Of a stretch of 64,000 nucleotides of DNA, positions 16,077 through 25,335 are shown one piece after another. Where the stretch lies: the NCBI RefSeq assembly GCF_000147815.2, contig NC_015957.1:2914001-2978000 (forward strand), given 5' to 3'. Source of the stretch: Streptomyces violaceusniger Tu 4113 (lineage in GTDB: Bacteria; Actinomycetota; Actinomycetes; Streptomycetales; Streptomycetaceae). The notes under the pieces are model-generated. The model did no database searches, was not told where the DNA came from, and worked only from the letters and a program-made list of their open reading frames with translations. Positions within the stretch are counted from its first letter, which is position 1. Each line of letters opens with the position of its first letter. The translations under genes were made by a program, and so were the position numbers.

Positions 16077-17450
16077 ATGTACGACGTCATTGTGGTAGGA
16101 GCGCGCATCAGTGGGGCATCGACGGCGATGCTCCTGGCAAGAGCGGGATACCGGGTCCTTCTCCTGGACCGGGCCAAATTCCCCGGCGGCAAGGGGGCCG
16201 CCACAAATCTGGTCCACCCCCCGGGAATTCTCCGGCTGAAGCGCTGGGGACTGCTGGACGAGGTGGCGGCCACCGGCTGCCCGCCCATTCACTCGTACGG
16301 TCTGCAGAGCGGCCCCGTCCAGCTCATGGCCAAGCTGCCCGCCGTCGAGGGCGTGGCCGAGGCCTACTCCCCGGAGCGCGCCAAGCTGGACGAGATCCTC
16401 CTTGAGGCCGCCGTCAAGGCCGGGGCGGAGCTGCGGGAACAGGTCGCGCTGCGCGAACTGCTGACCGACGCCCAGGGCACCGTCATCGGCGTCCGGGCCG
16501 AGACCGAGGACCGCACTCCCCTCATCGAGCACGCCCGGCTGGTGGTGGGCGCCGACGGTTCCAACTCCACCGTCGCCCGGCTGGTGGGGGCCGAGAAGTA
16601 CGACTCCCACCCGGTGCTCAACAAGAGCCACTGGTCGTACTGGGCCGATCTGCCGCACGACGGCAAGGTGCGCACCTACCGCCACCGCCATCAGCACGCC
16701 TTCACCTGGCCCACCCACGACGGCCTCACCATCGTCGGAGTGGCCCTGCCGGTGGGGGACTTCAAGGCGTCCCCCGACCAGGAGCGCGATGCCACGGTCA
16801 TCGCCGCCTACGAGGACGTCGACCCCGAGTTCGCGGCGCGGCTGCGGGAGACCCGGCGCGTCGACAAGTGGATGACCGGCGCGGTCCCCAACTTCCTGCG
16901 CCACTGCCACGGCCCCGGCTGGGCCCTCGTCGGCGACGCGGGCTACACCCGCGACCCCATCACCGCCGCCGGTATCACCGACTCCCTGCGCGGTGCCGAA
17001 CTGCTCGTGGACGCCGTGGAGCCCGCCCTGTCCGGCGACCGTGACCTCGCCGCCGCGCTCGCCGACTACGCCCGGCGCCGCGACGCCCTGGTGGGCGGCC
17101 ACTTCCGGTACACCCGCGACCATGCCGCGATCGGCGACTACAACCGCGAGGAGCTGGAGTTCATCCGGGCGATGGCGCGCAGCCCGCACCACGGCAGCGG
17201 CATGGTCGGGATGTTCGCCACGATCGTCCCGCCCGCCGAGTTCTACTCCCCGGCCAATATCCACGCCCTCTTCGAGCACATCCCGCCGGGCCCCGAGCCG
17301 GGCTGGAAGATCCGGATGGTGCGCTGGCTCGTCCGCGGCGCCCCCAGGCATCTGCCCCCGGCGACCCGGCTCGCCGACCGGCTGATCGCCGCCAACCTCG
17401 GGAGCATGGGCACCTTCCTGCTCGACTCCCCGGCCGCCGGCGCCGCTTAG
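16077..17450 (+). CDS. FAD-dependent oxidoreductase/monooxygenase (PHBH-like fold)
   Basis: The 457-residue flavoprotein has an N-terminal dinucleotide-binding motif VVGARISGASTAMLLARAG, a variant GxRxSG rather than GxGxxG that is common in this subgroup. It also has the FAD-ribityl GD motif WALVGDAGYTRDP. It probably hydroxylates, epoxidises or dehydrogenates the polyketide product or a related lipid; a reductase of the geranylgeranyl-reductase type is an alternative. The start is the ATG at 16077 behind GGGGGTC; 16059 and 16065 are also in frame. Confidence 0.85.
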   Translation: MYDVIVVGARISGASTAMLLARAGYRVLLLDRAKFPGGKGAATNLVHPPGILRLKRWGLLDEVAATGCPPIHSYGLQSGPVQLMAKLPAVEGVAEAYSPERAKLDEILLEAAVKAGAELREQVALRELLTDAQGTVIGVRAETEDRTPLIEHARLVVGADGSNSTVARLVGAEKYDSHPVLNKSHWSYWADLPHDGKVRTYRHRHQHAFTWPTHDGLTIVGVALPVGDFKASPDQERDATVIAAYEDVDPEFAARLRETRRVDKWMTGAVPNFLRHCHGPGWALVGDAGYTRDPITAAGITDSLRGAELLVDAVEPALSGDRDLAAALADYARRRDALVGGHFRYTRDHAAIGDYNREELEFIRAMARSPHHGSGMVGMFATIVPPAEFYSPANIHALFEHIPPGPEPGWKIRMVRWLVRGAPRHLPPATRLADRLIAANLGSMGTFLLDSPAAGAA

Positions 17451-17602
17451 GGGGTGTCCGACGGATCGTGACGCCTGCGGCGGGCCGCTCCCCTCCCCGC
17501 CCCTTCCCACAGCATTGATATGCGGCTCCGCCGCGTGGTGGGGCCCCGCCCCAGACCCCGGGGTCCAGGGGCGAAGCCCCTGCCACGCGACGGACACCCC
17601 CT
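17449..17602. repeat. MITE-like intergenic element with terminal inverted repeats
   Basis: AGGGGGTGTCCG at 17449-17460 is the exact complement of CGGACACCCCCT at 17591-17602, bounding 154 bp. The left end includes the flavoprotein stop codon. Inside lie several short hairpins, such as GCGGCTCCGCCGC and AGGGGCGAAGCCCCT. The sequence has the look of GC-rich dispersed intergenic elements of Streptomyces. It carries no ORF of its own. The rest of the gap to 17739 is upstream sequence of the AT-ACP gene. Confidence 0.7.
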
Positions 17603-17739
17603 GGCCCGGCTCTCCCGCGGCACGCCCACACGGCACGGCCGCGATCTCACAACGGCCATCGGCCGCCCACAGCGCCGCGTCACCCGCGCGGGTGACGCAC
17701 CTCACTCACCGTCACCACCCCACTCATGGAGGCATCGGC

Positions 17740-19293
17740 ATGTCCAGCAATCCGTCCACAGGCGTCACCACGGCCTTTCTCTTCCCCGGACAAGGCGGCT
17801 TCGACGGCGAGGCGCTCCGCCGGGCGAAGGAGCGCCATCCCCAGATCGGCCGGGTCTTCGAGCGGCTCGACGCCGTGACCGAGGAGCTCTACGCCAGCCG
17901 CATCTCCGAGGTGCTCTTCGGCGAGCGCAAGGCCGATCTGCGCGATCTGCTCGACAACGACCCCTGGGCCTCCCAGGTCGCCATCTACGGCGCGGGCCTG
18001 GCCGCCTACGAGATCCTCGCCGCCCAGGGCGCCACCCCCGACGTCCTGGCCGGGCACAGCCTCGGCGAGATCACCGCCCTGGTGGCGGCCGGGGCGTTCT
18101 CGGCCGAGGACGGGGTCCGGATCGTCGCCCGGCGCGTCGCCGTGATCGAGCGGCAGGGCGGTGTCGACGGCCGCATGGTGGCCCTGGCCGCGAGCGCCGA
18201 GCGCACCCGCAAGCTGCTGGAGCTGGTGGACGAGCCGCTGCTGGCCGTCGCCACCGAGAACCACGACGAGCAGACCGTGGTCAGCGGCCCCGCCGGAATC
18301 CTGGACCGGGTCGTGGCGATCGCCGGACAGCTTGACGTGGGCGCCATCGAGATCGACACCCCCTTCCCCTTCCACACCCCGGCGCTCGCCCCCGCCGCCC
18401 CCGAGTTCGCCGCCTACGTTCGGAAGCTGGACCAGCATCCGCTGAACCGCCCGGTCTACTCGCCGATCCTGCAGCGCTACTACGAGCCGGGCGATGTGCT
18501 CGCCGATCTGCTGGCCGAGCACTTCACCCGGCCGGTGCGGTTCGCCGCGGCCGTACGGCATCTGCGGGAGAGCGGCGCCGAGGTGTTCGTGGAGGCGGGC
18601 GGGCGCGCCGCGCTCTCCAAGCTGGTCGCCAAGGTGACCGATGGCTCCGAGGTGCGGTCGCTGCCCACGCTGGCCCTGACCGGCGGACGGCTCGCGCTCG
18701 ACGGAACCCTCGAGGCGCTGCGCGAGGCCGGTCTGGCCGCGCCCGAGCGCGGCGGGCTCGCCGAGCTGCTGGCCCCCTCGGTGCCCTCCGACGTCTTCGC
18801 GGCGTACTGGAGCGAGCGCGGCCACATGGTGCTGGAGCTGGTCCGCACCGAACTGGACGCCTTCCGCAAGTCCGCCGAGGCCGGGCGCCCCGAGCCCGAG
18901 CCCGAGCCCGCTGCCAAGGCCACCGCGGAGCCCGAGCCCGCACCGGCTGCCCCGGCCCCGGCCCCGTCGGCGTCGGCCTCGGCCTCGTCCGAGCCGCGGC
19001 CGGAGGAGTACGACCGCGAGCAGCTCTTCGATGAGCTGCGGACCCTCTACGCCGAGGCGCTCGAATACCCCGAGGACGTCTTCGAGGACGAGGTGCAGTT
19101 GGAGGCCGAGCTGGGAGTCGACTCCGTCAAGCAGGTCGAGCTCCTGTCCAGGGTCTCCAGTCGGTACGGGCTGCCGCCGCGCGAGTCCGGCTTCCGGCTG
19201 GCCACCTACAACACCATGGGCAAGATCACCGACTTTGTGCTGCAGCAGATGAACGACCAGGGGGCCCATGCGCCCGCCTCCGCCACGGGCTGA
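17740..19293 (+). CDS. acyltransferase-acyl carrier protein didomain (iterative PKS/PUFA-synthase-like)
   Basis: The 517-residue protein has an N-terminal malonyl-type acyltransferase (FFPGQG-like FLFPGQGG; nucleophile motif GHSLG with Ser107; His212). A Glu/Pro/Ala linker (about 380-425) joins it to a single C-terminal carrier domain whose phosphopantetheine site is LGVDSVKQVELL (Ser462). That motif form resembles carrier domains of PUFA synthases more than modular PKS. The AT should load extender units onto this ACP, which serves the KS encoded next. The ATG at 17740 follows GGAGG. Bacterial PUFA synthases normally carry several tandem ACPs; here there is one. Confidence 0.9.
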   Translation: MSSNPSTGVTTAFLFPGQGGFDGEALRRAKERHPQIGRVFERLDAVTEELYASRISEVLFGERKADLRDLLDNDPWASQVAIYGAGLAAYEILAAQGATPDVLAGHSLGEITALVAAGAFSAEDGVRIVARRVAVIERQGGVDGRMVALAASAERTRKLLELVDEPLLAVATENHDEQTVVSGPAGILDRVVAIAGQLDVGAIEIDTPFPFHTPALAPAAPEFAAYVRKLDQHPLNRPVYSPILQRYYEPGDVLADLLAEHFTRPVRFAAAVRHLRESGAEVFVEAGGRAALSKLVAKVTDGSEVRSLPTLALTGGRLALDGTLEALREAGLAAPERGGLAELLAPSVPSDVFAAYWSERGHMVLELVRTELDAFRKSAEAGRPEPEPEPAAKATAEPEPAPAAPAPAPSASASASSEPRPEEYDREQLFDELRTLYAEALEYPEDVFEDEVQLEAELGVDSVKQVELLSRVSSRYGLPPRESGFRLATYNTMGKITDFVLQQMNDQGAHAPASATG

Positions 19294-19332
19294 AGCGCCC
19301 ACCCTCTCGTCGCAGAAGGAGTCAGTCGTTCC

Positions 19333-22300
19333 ATGAAAGACCTCACGGGGAAGGTGGCCCTGGTCACCGGAGGTTCCAAGGGCGTGGGAAAGGCGATCGC
19401 GCGCACCCTCGCGGCCCGCGGCGCCGACATCGTCCTCAACTATTTCCACTCGCACGACCAGGCCAAGCGCACCAGGGACGAACTGGTGGCAACCGGCGCC
19501 CGGGTCGAGCTCGCACGGGCCTCGGTGGTCCGGCAGGAGCAGGTCGACCGGATGTTCGCCGAGATCGAGGAGCGCCACGGGCGGCTGGACATCCTGGTCA
19601 ACAGCGCCGCCAACGGGGCCCTGCTGCCCCTGGCCGAGGTGACCGACGAGGACATCGCCAAGGCCATCGACACCAACTACAAGGGGGGACTGCGCTGCGC
19701 CCGCGGCGCGGCCCCGCTGATGGCGCGCACCGGCGGCGGGTCGATCGTCACCGTCTCGGCGCTCGGCGGCTCGCAGATGGTGATGGCCAACTACTCGGCC
19801 TGCGCCCCCGCCAAGGCGGCCGCCGAGGCGGCGACCCGCTATCTCGCGGTGGAGTTCGCCCCGCTCGGCATCCGGGTGAACACCGCCTCGGCCGCGATGC
19901 TCGAAAGCGATGTCGCGGACAAGTTCCCCCGGGCCCGGGAGATGCAGGAGGTGATCGCCAGGGCGACGCCTTTCGGACGGCTGGGCACCGCTGAGGAGTT
20001 CGCCGACGTCGTCGCCTTCCTGGCCTCCGACGCCTCGCGGTGGATCACCGGACAGGTGGTGCTCGCGGACGGGGGACTGACGCTGGGCGCCGCCCTCCTG
20101 TCCCCGCCCGCCGCCGCCCCCGTACGGGAGGAGGCCGCACGGGAGCCCGAGTCCGAGCCCGTCGCGGCGCCCGAGCCCGTACGGCCCGAGCCCGTACGGC
20201 CCGAGGCCGCCCAGGCCGCCGCCGTCACCGAGGCCGCCGTCACCGAGACCGTGGACGCGCCCGGCCCCGGCCTGCCCCCCGATGTCCCCGACGACGCGAT
20301 CGCCGTCGTCGGCATGGGCCTGGCGGGCGCCGGGGCGAACAGTCCCGAGGAGTTCTGGAAGCTCCGTACGACCGGTGACGAGCTGTTCGTCAAGATCCCC
20401 CGGGACCGCTGGCGGCATGAGAACTTCCACGCCGTCGACACCGCCGCCGAGGACAAGGCGTACGCCGACCGCTGCGTCTTCATCACGGACTTCGAGGCCG
20501 CCCCCGGCTCCGTCGACAGCATGGCCGACGGCACGGACGACCACGAGCTGACCACCATGTGGCTGCGCCACAGCCTGGTCCAGGCCCTGGACGGGGTGCG
20601 CCACCAGGACACCGACCGCTGCTCCTTCGTCGTCGGCTACACCCCCGACGGCAGCCAGCACCTCGAAGAGGCCGGGGTGCTGGACAGCGTCACCCGGATG
20701 ACGCAGGACATCCTCCGGGACCTCCCGCTGGAGGACGGCGAGCGCACCACCCTGGGCGGCGACATCGAGGCGGCCCTGACCCGCCGCTACTGGCGCGCCG
20801 GCCGGGACCGCTCGCGCTTTCTGCCGCATCGCGTCGGCGAGCTGGCGATGCGCGGGCTGCTGCCGCCCTCCACCGAGCTGCACATGGTGGACACCGCCTG
20901 CTCCTCCTCTCTGTACGCGATCGACATCGCCGCCAAGGGTCTGCTGATGGGCAAGCAGGACATCGCGGTCTGCGGCGGCGCCTTCGCGCTCGCGCCGCGC
21001 GGCACCGTGCTCTTCTCCAAGCTCCAGGGGCTCTCCAAGCGCGGTGAGGTGCACGCGCTCGACGAGGACGCCGACGGGGTGATCTTCGCCGACGGCGCCG
21101 CGCTGGTCGTCCTCAAGCGGCTGAGCCGGGCGCGGGCCGACGGGGACGAGGTGCTCGGGGTGCTCCGGGCGTTCGGCTCGTCCTCCGACGGCAAGGGCAA
21201 GGCCATCTACGCGCCCAACGCCGCCGGCCAGAGCCTGGCGGTGCGCCGCGCCTTGGAGGCGGGCGAGGTCGAGGGCTCCGCGGTGAGCTGGGTCAACGCC
21301 CACGCCACCGGCACCCCGGCCGGGGATCTCGCCGAGTTCACCACGCTGCGGGAGTACTACGGCACCGCCGGACCGGCCGCGGTCACCTCCAACAAGTCCC
21401 TGATCGGCCACACCGGCTGGGCGGCGGGCGTGGTCTCGCTCATCGAGAACCTGCTGGGCCTGGCCGAGCACACCATCCCCGGTCAGTTCCGCTTCTCCCG
21501 GCCCCGAGAGGACTTCCGGCTCGCCGAGACCGGACTGGAGATCACCCCCGAGCACAAGGAGTGGCCGGGGAAGCCGGAGGGCCCGCGGCTGGCCGCGGTG
21601 TCCGGTTTCGGCTTCGGCGGCACCAACGCCCATCTGATCGTCTCCGAGCACCGGCCGCGCCCCGCCGCCGCGAACGCCACCACCGACCGGGCCCCCGCGA
21701 CCGTCACCAAGGTCCCCGACCCCGGCAGCCGGGTGGCGATCGTCGGCTGGTCGGCCCATCTGCCGGGGCTGGAGGGCCGCGAGGAGGTCACCCGCTGGCT
21801 GGGCGGCGGTCCGCGCCCCCGCGACAGCTTCGGCGAGCAGTACCCGGCGCCGCCGTTCAACAAGGTCCGGCTGCCTCCCAAGACCATCCGCGCGCTGGAC
21901 CGCTGCCAGCTCATGATCGTGGAGTGCGCCCATCAACTCCGGGACCAGATGGCGGACTTCTGGCAGGAGCGGGCGCTCAAGACCGGCGTGTTCGTCGGCC
22001 ATATGGGCCCGACCCGCGCCGCGATGCTCTACGCCAACCGCTGCTATCTCGACGACATCGCCGAGGCGATCGGCGAGCTGGACTCCGATGCCCTGCCGGG
22101 GGTTCTGGAGCGGCTCGGCGACCGCGTACGCGACATGATCCCGGCCTCCAACGAGGACTCCTTCCCCGGCCAGATGCCCAACATCATCTCGGCCCGGGTG
22201 GCGAACTACTTCGACCTCAACGGCCCGAACATGACGATGGACTCCGGCTTCGCCTCCGCCGTCTCCTCCATCACCTCCGCGGGCCGCTATCTGCGCACCG

Positions 22301-25300
22301 GGGAGCTCGACTTCGCGCTCGCGGGCGGGATCAACGGCAACAGCCTCCCGGAGTACCGCACGCTGATCGGCGAGCTGCTGCCGCCGGAGGCCGAGGAACT
22401 CGCCGAGGGCGCCTTCCTGTTCGCCCTGACCACCGAGGAGCGGGCCCGCGCCGCGGGGCTCGAGGTGCTCGCGTACGTGGACGAGCCGCTCGGTGCCGTC
22501 GAGGCGGGGCGCGGCGAGGCCGCCCCGGACGAGATCCTGCTGTGCGGCGCGCCCGCGCCCGAGCACGCCCGCTATCTGGGCGCGGCCGGTGGTCTCGCCG
22601 TTCTCAAGGCGCTGCACCGGCCCTCGGGGAGCGTGGAGATCGCCACCGACGAGAGCGAGGGCGCCGCCGGGGCCCGGCTCCGGCTGACCATCCCGGGGGC
22701 CGGTGAGGACGCCGGGCCCGGCCCCGCCGAGGCGGCCCCGGCCGCGCTGCCCGCCGCGTTCGCCACCGACGGACGGCTCGCGGACGGCACCCCCGTGCGG
22801 GTCCGCCGCCAGGTGCCCGTCCTGACCGAGCTGCCCGCGCGCACCGTGCGCGAGCGCACCCGGTTCCTCCCCGCGGGCGCGGTGGTGCTCACCGACGCGC
22901 CCGAGCTGCTCGCCGGTGCCGCGCCGCCGGACGCGGACCTCACCGTCCTGTCCACGGCGCCGCTCGGGGCCCCGCGCCCCGGCTGGCACCATCTGTCCGA
23001 GGTCACCGAGGAGTCGGTCCGCCGGGCCCTGGCCGGTGCGGGCCCCGGGGCCATCCACCTCAGGGTGGTCGCCGACCTCGGCCGGGCGCCCACGGACGGC
23101 CCCGCGCCCGGCCTCACCGCCCTGCACGACGCCGCCTATCTGACGCTCCAGCACGCCTACGACGACCTGGGCGACCCCGGCTCCTCGGCCGTGGCGCTGC
23201 TGCTGGGCGCCGCGCCCGGCGGCACCCCGCATCCGTACACCGGGCTCTTCACCGGGCTGTGGAAGACCGCGGCCCTGGAGCGCGACGCCTGCCTCGCCTT
23301 CACGCTCTGCACCTCCGCCACCGACCTCACCGAGGCGATGGCCCGGGCCGAGGAGGAGAGCGCGGCCGAGCGGGTCTTCCCCGCGGTGTTCGACATCGAC
23401 GGCGTACGGAAGACGTACCTGCTCTCCGACGAGCCGGGCGGCCCCGGCGAGGGGGCGCCGGCCGTCCTCGGCCGGGACTCCGTCGTGGTGGTCGCCGGAG
23501 GCGCCCGGGGCATCACCGCCGAGGTGGTCAAGGCGGTCGCCGAGCACTTCCGGCCCCGGCTCTACGTCCTCGGCAGCAACTCCCTGGACGACTGGCCGCC
23601 GGAGACCTATGAGGGCACCCACGAGGAGTTCGCCGCCCGCCGCGCCGGCTACATCAAGACGGAGATCGCCCGGCGCGACGGCCGCACCGTCGCCGACATC
23701 AACCGCGCCTTCGACCGCATGGTCAACGCCCGCTGGGCGCGCCGGAACCTGGACGAGATGGCCGCCCACAGCGGCGCCGGCCGGGTCACCTACCTCGCCT
23801 GCGACATGCGCGACGGCGACGCGGTGGACGCGGCGATCGGCCGGGTCCTGGACGAGCAGGGGCGGATCGACCTGCTGGTCAACGCCGCCGGGCTGCAGCG
23901 CTCGGGGCTGATCAAGGACAAGAGCTTCGCCGAGTTCACCGCCATCCGCGATCTGAAGCTGGACTCCTACCTCCACCTCAAGCACGCCCTGCGCACCGCG
24001 CCGCCCCGGCTGTGGTGCAACTTCGGCTCGCTGCTGGGCTACTTCGGACAGCTCGGGGAGGCCGACTACGCCGCGGCCAACGACTTCCTGGCCGCCGCCG
24101 CCACCCACACCCGGGCCACCGATCCGCGGACGGACGAGTTCACCATCGGCTGGACGCTGTGGGAAGGCGTCGGCATGGGCGCCAACGAGCTGACCAAGGC
24201 GTACTACGAGCGCGCCGGGTCGTACAGCAACATGGCCATCGCCGAGGGCATCCACCACTTCGTCCAGGAGCTGCACGCCCCGGTGCGGCGCCCCTCCGTC
24301 GTCCACCTCGGCGACGCCGAGCGCGCCACCGTCGAGCGCTTCTACCCCGGCTATCTGGCCACCACGGGCGAGGCGGAGCGGCCCGCGTTCTTCCTGCGCC
24401 GGCTGCTGGAGGCCGATGAGCGGTCCGTGGTCTACGAGTGCCCCTTCGACCTGGAGACCGACGGCTATCTGGAGCACCACACGGTGCGCGGCGAGGCCAC
24501 CCTGCCCGGCACCTTCGTCACCGAACTGGCCGCCGAAGCCGCCCGCGCCCTGGTCCCCGGCAAGCGGGTGATCGCCTTCGAGGACCTGCGCTTCGAGCAC
24601 TTCCTGCGGGTCTACCGCGACCTCCCGGCCGGTCCGCGGCGCATCCGCGCGGAGCTGGTCGACAGCCCCGGCGAGGTGACCGTCGTCCAGGTGCGGATCA
24701 CCGAGGACGTGGTCGCGCCCAGCGGAGTGGTCCTGGTCAAGGACCGGGTCCACTTCCTGGCCCGGGTGCTGCTCGACACCGAGGCGCCCACCGCGCCGCG
24801 CTGGGAGGAGTGGCCGGCGGGAGAGGAGACCCCGGTCCCCGACCCGTACCACCAGCCCGGCTCCCCGGTGCGGCTGACCGGCCCGTTCGTCTCCACCACC
24901 GACACCCGGATCCACCCCCGGGGCAAGCGCGCCCGCTACGCGCCCGGCATCCCGGCGGGCGACCTGGTGTGGTCCCGCTTCACCGTGCCGTCCATCCTGC
25001 TCGACGGGCTGGCCCGGGTGGGGGTGCTGGATCTGGTCGACGGGCATCTGGTGCCGGTGGCCGCACCGCTGTCGATCCGCCGGATCGATCTGTACGAGGA
25101 GATCAGCGACCACGATCTGGCCGCCTCCGGGGAGGCCGTCGACCTCTTCGTCACCCCGCCCGGCTTCGATCTGACGGCCGACGCCATCAGCAACCGCTTC
25201 GTCGCGGTGCGGCCCGACGGCCGGATGCTCCTGCAGATGAAGGACATGCGGGCCACCCTCATCGGCTACATCGACGCCGAGACCGGCGAGGCCGTCCCCG

Positions 25301-25335
25301 TCGAACAGGCAGCAGCGGGGGAGGACCGGACATGA
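19333..25335 (+). CDS. iterative polyketide/lipid synthase: FabL-like ER - KS - KS-like (CLF) - KR - DH
   Basis: The protein has 2000 residues. Residues 1-252 form a short-chain dehydrogenase whose active site is Ser142, Tyr154 and Lys161 in a Y-x6-K spacing, as in FabL/FabI enoyl reductases; ketoreductases have Y-x3-K. After a Pro/Glu/Ala linker comes a complete ketosynthase (Cys523 in DTACSSS, His657, Lys688, His693). Next is a shortened KS-like domain (about 797-1050) whose cysteine is Phe973, as expected for a chain-length-factor role. A ketoreductase follows (GGARGI 1389-1394, Tyr1579 in YAAAN), then a hotdog dehydratase (His1716, motif HxxxGxxxxP). The architecture resembles PfaA/PfaC-type synthases making polyene or fatty chains. 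The product is unknown. Confidence 0.88.
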   Translation: MKDLTGKVALVTGGSKGVGKAIARTLAARGADIVLNYFHSHDQAKRTRDELVATGARVELARASVVRQEQVDRMFAEIEERHGRLDILVNSAANGALLPLAEVTDEDIAKAIDTNYKGGLRCARGAAPLMARTGGGSIVTVSALGGSQMVMANYSACAPAKAAAEAATRYLAVEFAPLGIRVNTASAAMLESDVADKFPRAREMQEVIARATPFGRLGTAEEFADVVAFLASDASRWITGQVVLADGGLTLGAALLSPPAAAPVREEAAREPESEPVAAPEPVRPEPVRPEAAQAAAVTEAAVTETVDAPGPGLPPDVPDDAIAVVGMGLAGAGANSPEEFWKLRTTGDELFVKIPRDRWRHENFHAVDTAAEDKAYADRCVFITDFEAAPGSVDSMADGTDDHELTTMWLRHSLVQALDGVRHQDTDRCSFVVGYTPDGSQHLEEAGVLDSVTRMTQDILRDLPLEDGERTTLGGDIEAALTRRYWRAGRDRSRFLPHRVGELAMRGLLPPSTELHMVDTACSSSLYAIDIAAKGLLMGKQDIAVCGGAFALAPRGTVLFSKLQGLSKRGEVHALDEDADGVIFADGAALVVLKRLSRARADGDEVLGVLRAFGSSSDGKGKAIYAPNAAGQSLAVRRALEAGEVEGSAVSWVNAHATGTPAGDLAEFTTLREYYGTAGPAAVTSNKSLIGHTGWAAGVVSLIENLLGLAEHTIPGQFRFSRPREDFRLAETGLEITPEHKEWPGKPEGPRLAAVSGFGFGGTNAHLIVSEHRPRPAAANATTDRAPATVTKVPDPGSRVAIVGWSAHLPGLEGREEVTRWLGGGPRPRDSFGEQYPAPPFNKVRLPPKTIRALDRCQLMIVECAHQLRDQMADFWQERALKTGVFVGHMGPTRAAMLYANRCYLDDIAEAIGELDSDALPGVLERLGDRVRDMIPASNEDSFPGQMPNIISARVANYFDLNGPNMTMDSGFASAVSSITSAGRYLRTGELDFALAGGINGNSLPEYRTLIGELLPPEAEELAEGAFLFALTTEERARAAGLEVLAYVDEPLGAVEAGRGEAAPDEILLCGAPAPEHARYLGAAGGLAVLKALHRPSGSVEIATDESEGAAGARLRLTIPGAGEDAGPGPAEAAPAALPAAFATDGRLADGTPVRVRRQVPVLTELPARTVRERTRFLPAGAVVLTDAPELLAGAAPPDADLTVLSTAPLGAPRPGWHHLSEVTEESVRRALAGAGPGAIHLRVVADLGRAPTDGPAPGLTALHDAAYLTLQHAYDDLGDPGSSAVALLLGAAPGGTPHPYTGLFTGLWKTAALERDACLAFTLCTSATDLTEAMARAEEESAAERVFPAVFDIDGVRKTYLLSDEPGGPGEGAPAVLGRDSVVVVAGGARGITAEVVKAVAEHFRPRLYVLGSNSLDDWPPETYEGTHEEFAARRAGYIKTEIARRDGRTVADINRAFDRMVNARWARRNLDEMAAHSGAGRVTYLACDMRDGDAVDAAIGRVLDEQGRIDLLVNAAGLQRSGLIKDKSFAEFTAIRDLKLDSYLHLKHALRTAPPRLWCNFGSLLGYFGQLGEADYAAANDFLAAAATHTRATDPRTDEFTIGWTLWEGVGMGANELTKAYYERAGSYSNMAIAEGIHHFVQELHAPVRRPSVVHLGDAERATVERFYPGYLATTGEAERPAFFLRRLLEADERSVVYECPFDLETDGYLEHHTVRGEATLPGTFVTELAAEAARALVPGKRVIAFEDLRFEHFLRVYRDLPAGPRRIRAELVDSPGEVTVVQVRITEDVVAPSGVVLVKDRVHFLARVLLDTEAPTAPRWEEWPAGEETPVPDPYHQPGSPVRLTGPFVSTTDTRIHPRGKRARYAPGIPAGDLVWSRFTVPSILLDGLARVGVLDLVDGHLVPVAAPLSIRRIDLYEEISDHDLAASGEAVDLFVTPPGFDLTADAISNRFVAVRPDGRMLLQMKDMRATLIGYIDAETGEAVPVEQAAAGEDRT

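Noticed and set aside
14460..17705. Antisense open frame of about 1,080 codons opposite the MFS and flavoprotein genes
   Set aside because: It is the shadow of two well-supported sense genes, and its product has no recognisable fold.
19333..20090. N-terminal SDR of the synthase as a ketoreductase
   Set aside because: The catalytic Tyr and Lys are six residues apart (Y-x6-K), the enoyl-reductase spacing, and a separate ketoreductase domain is present downstream.
17680..25113. Antisense open frame of about 2,480 codons opposite the AT-ACP and PKS genes
   Set aside because: It is a composition artefact of GC-rich codons on the other strand. The sense strand has full enzyme motifs; the antisense product is Gly/Val/Arg-rich low complexity without domains.
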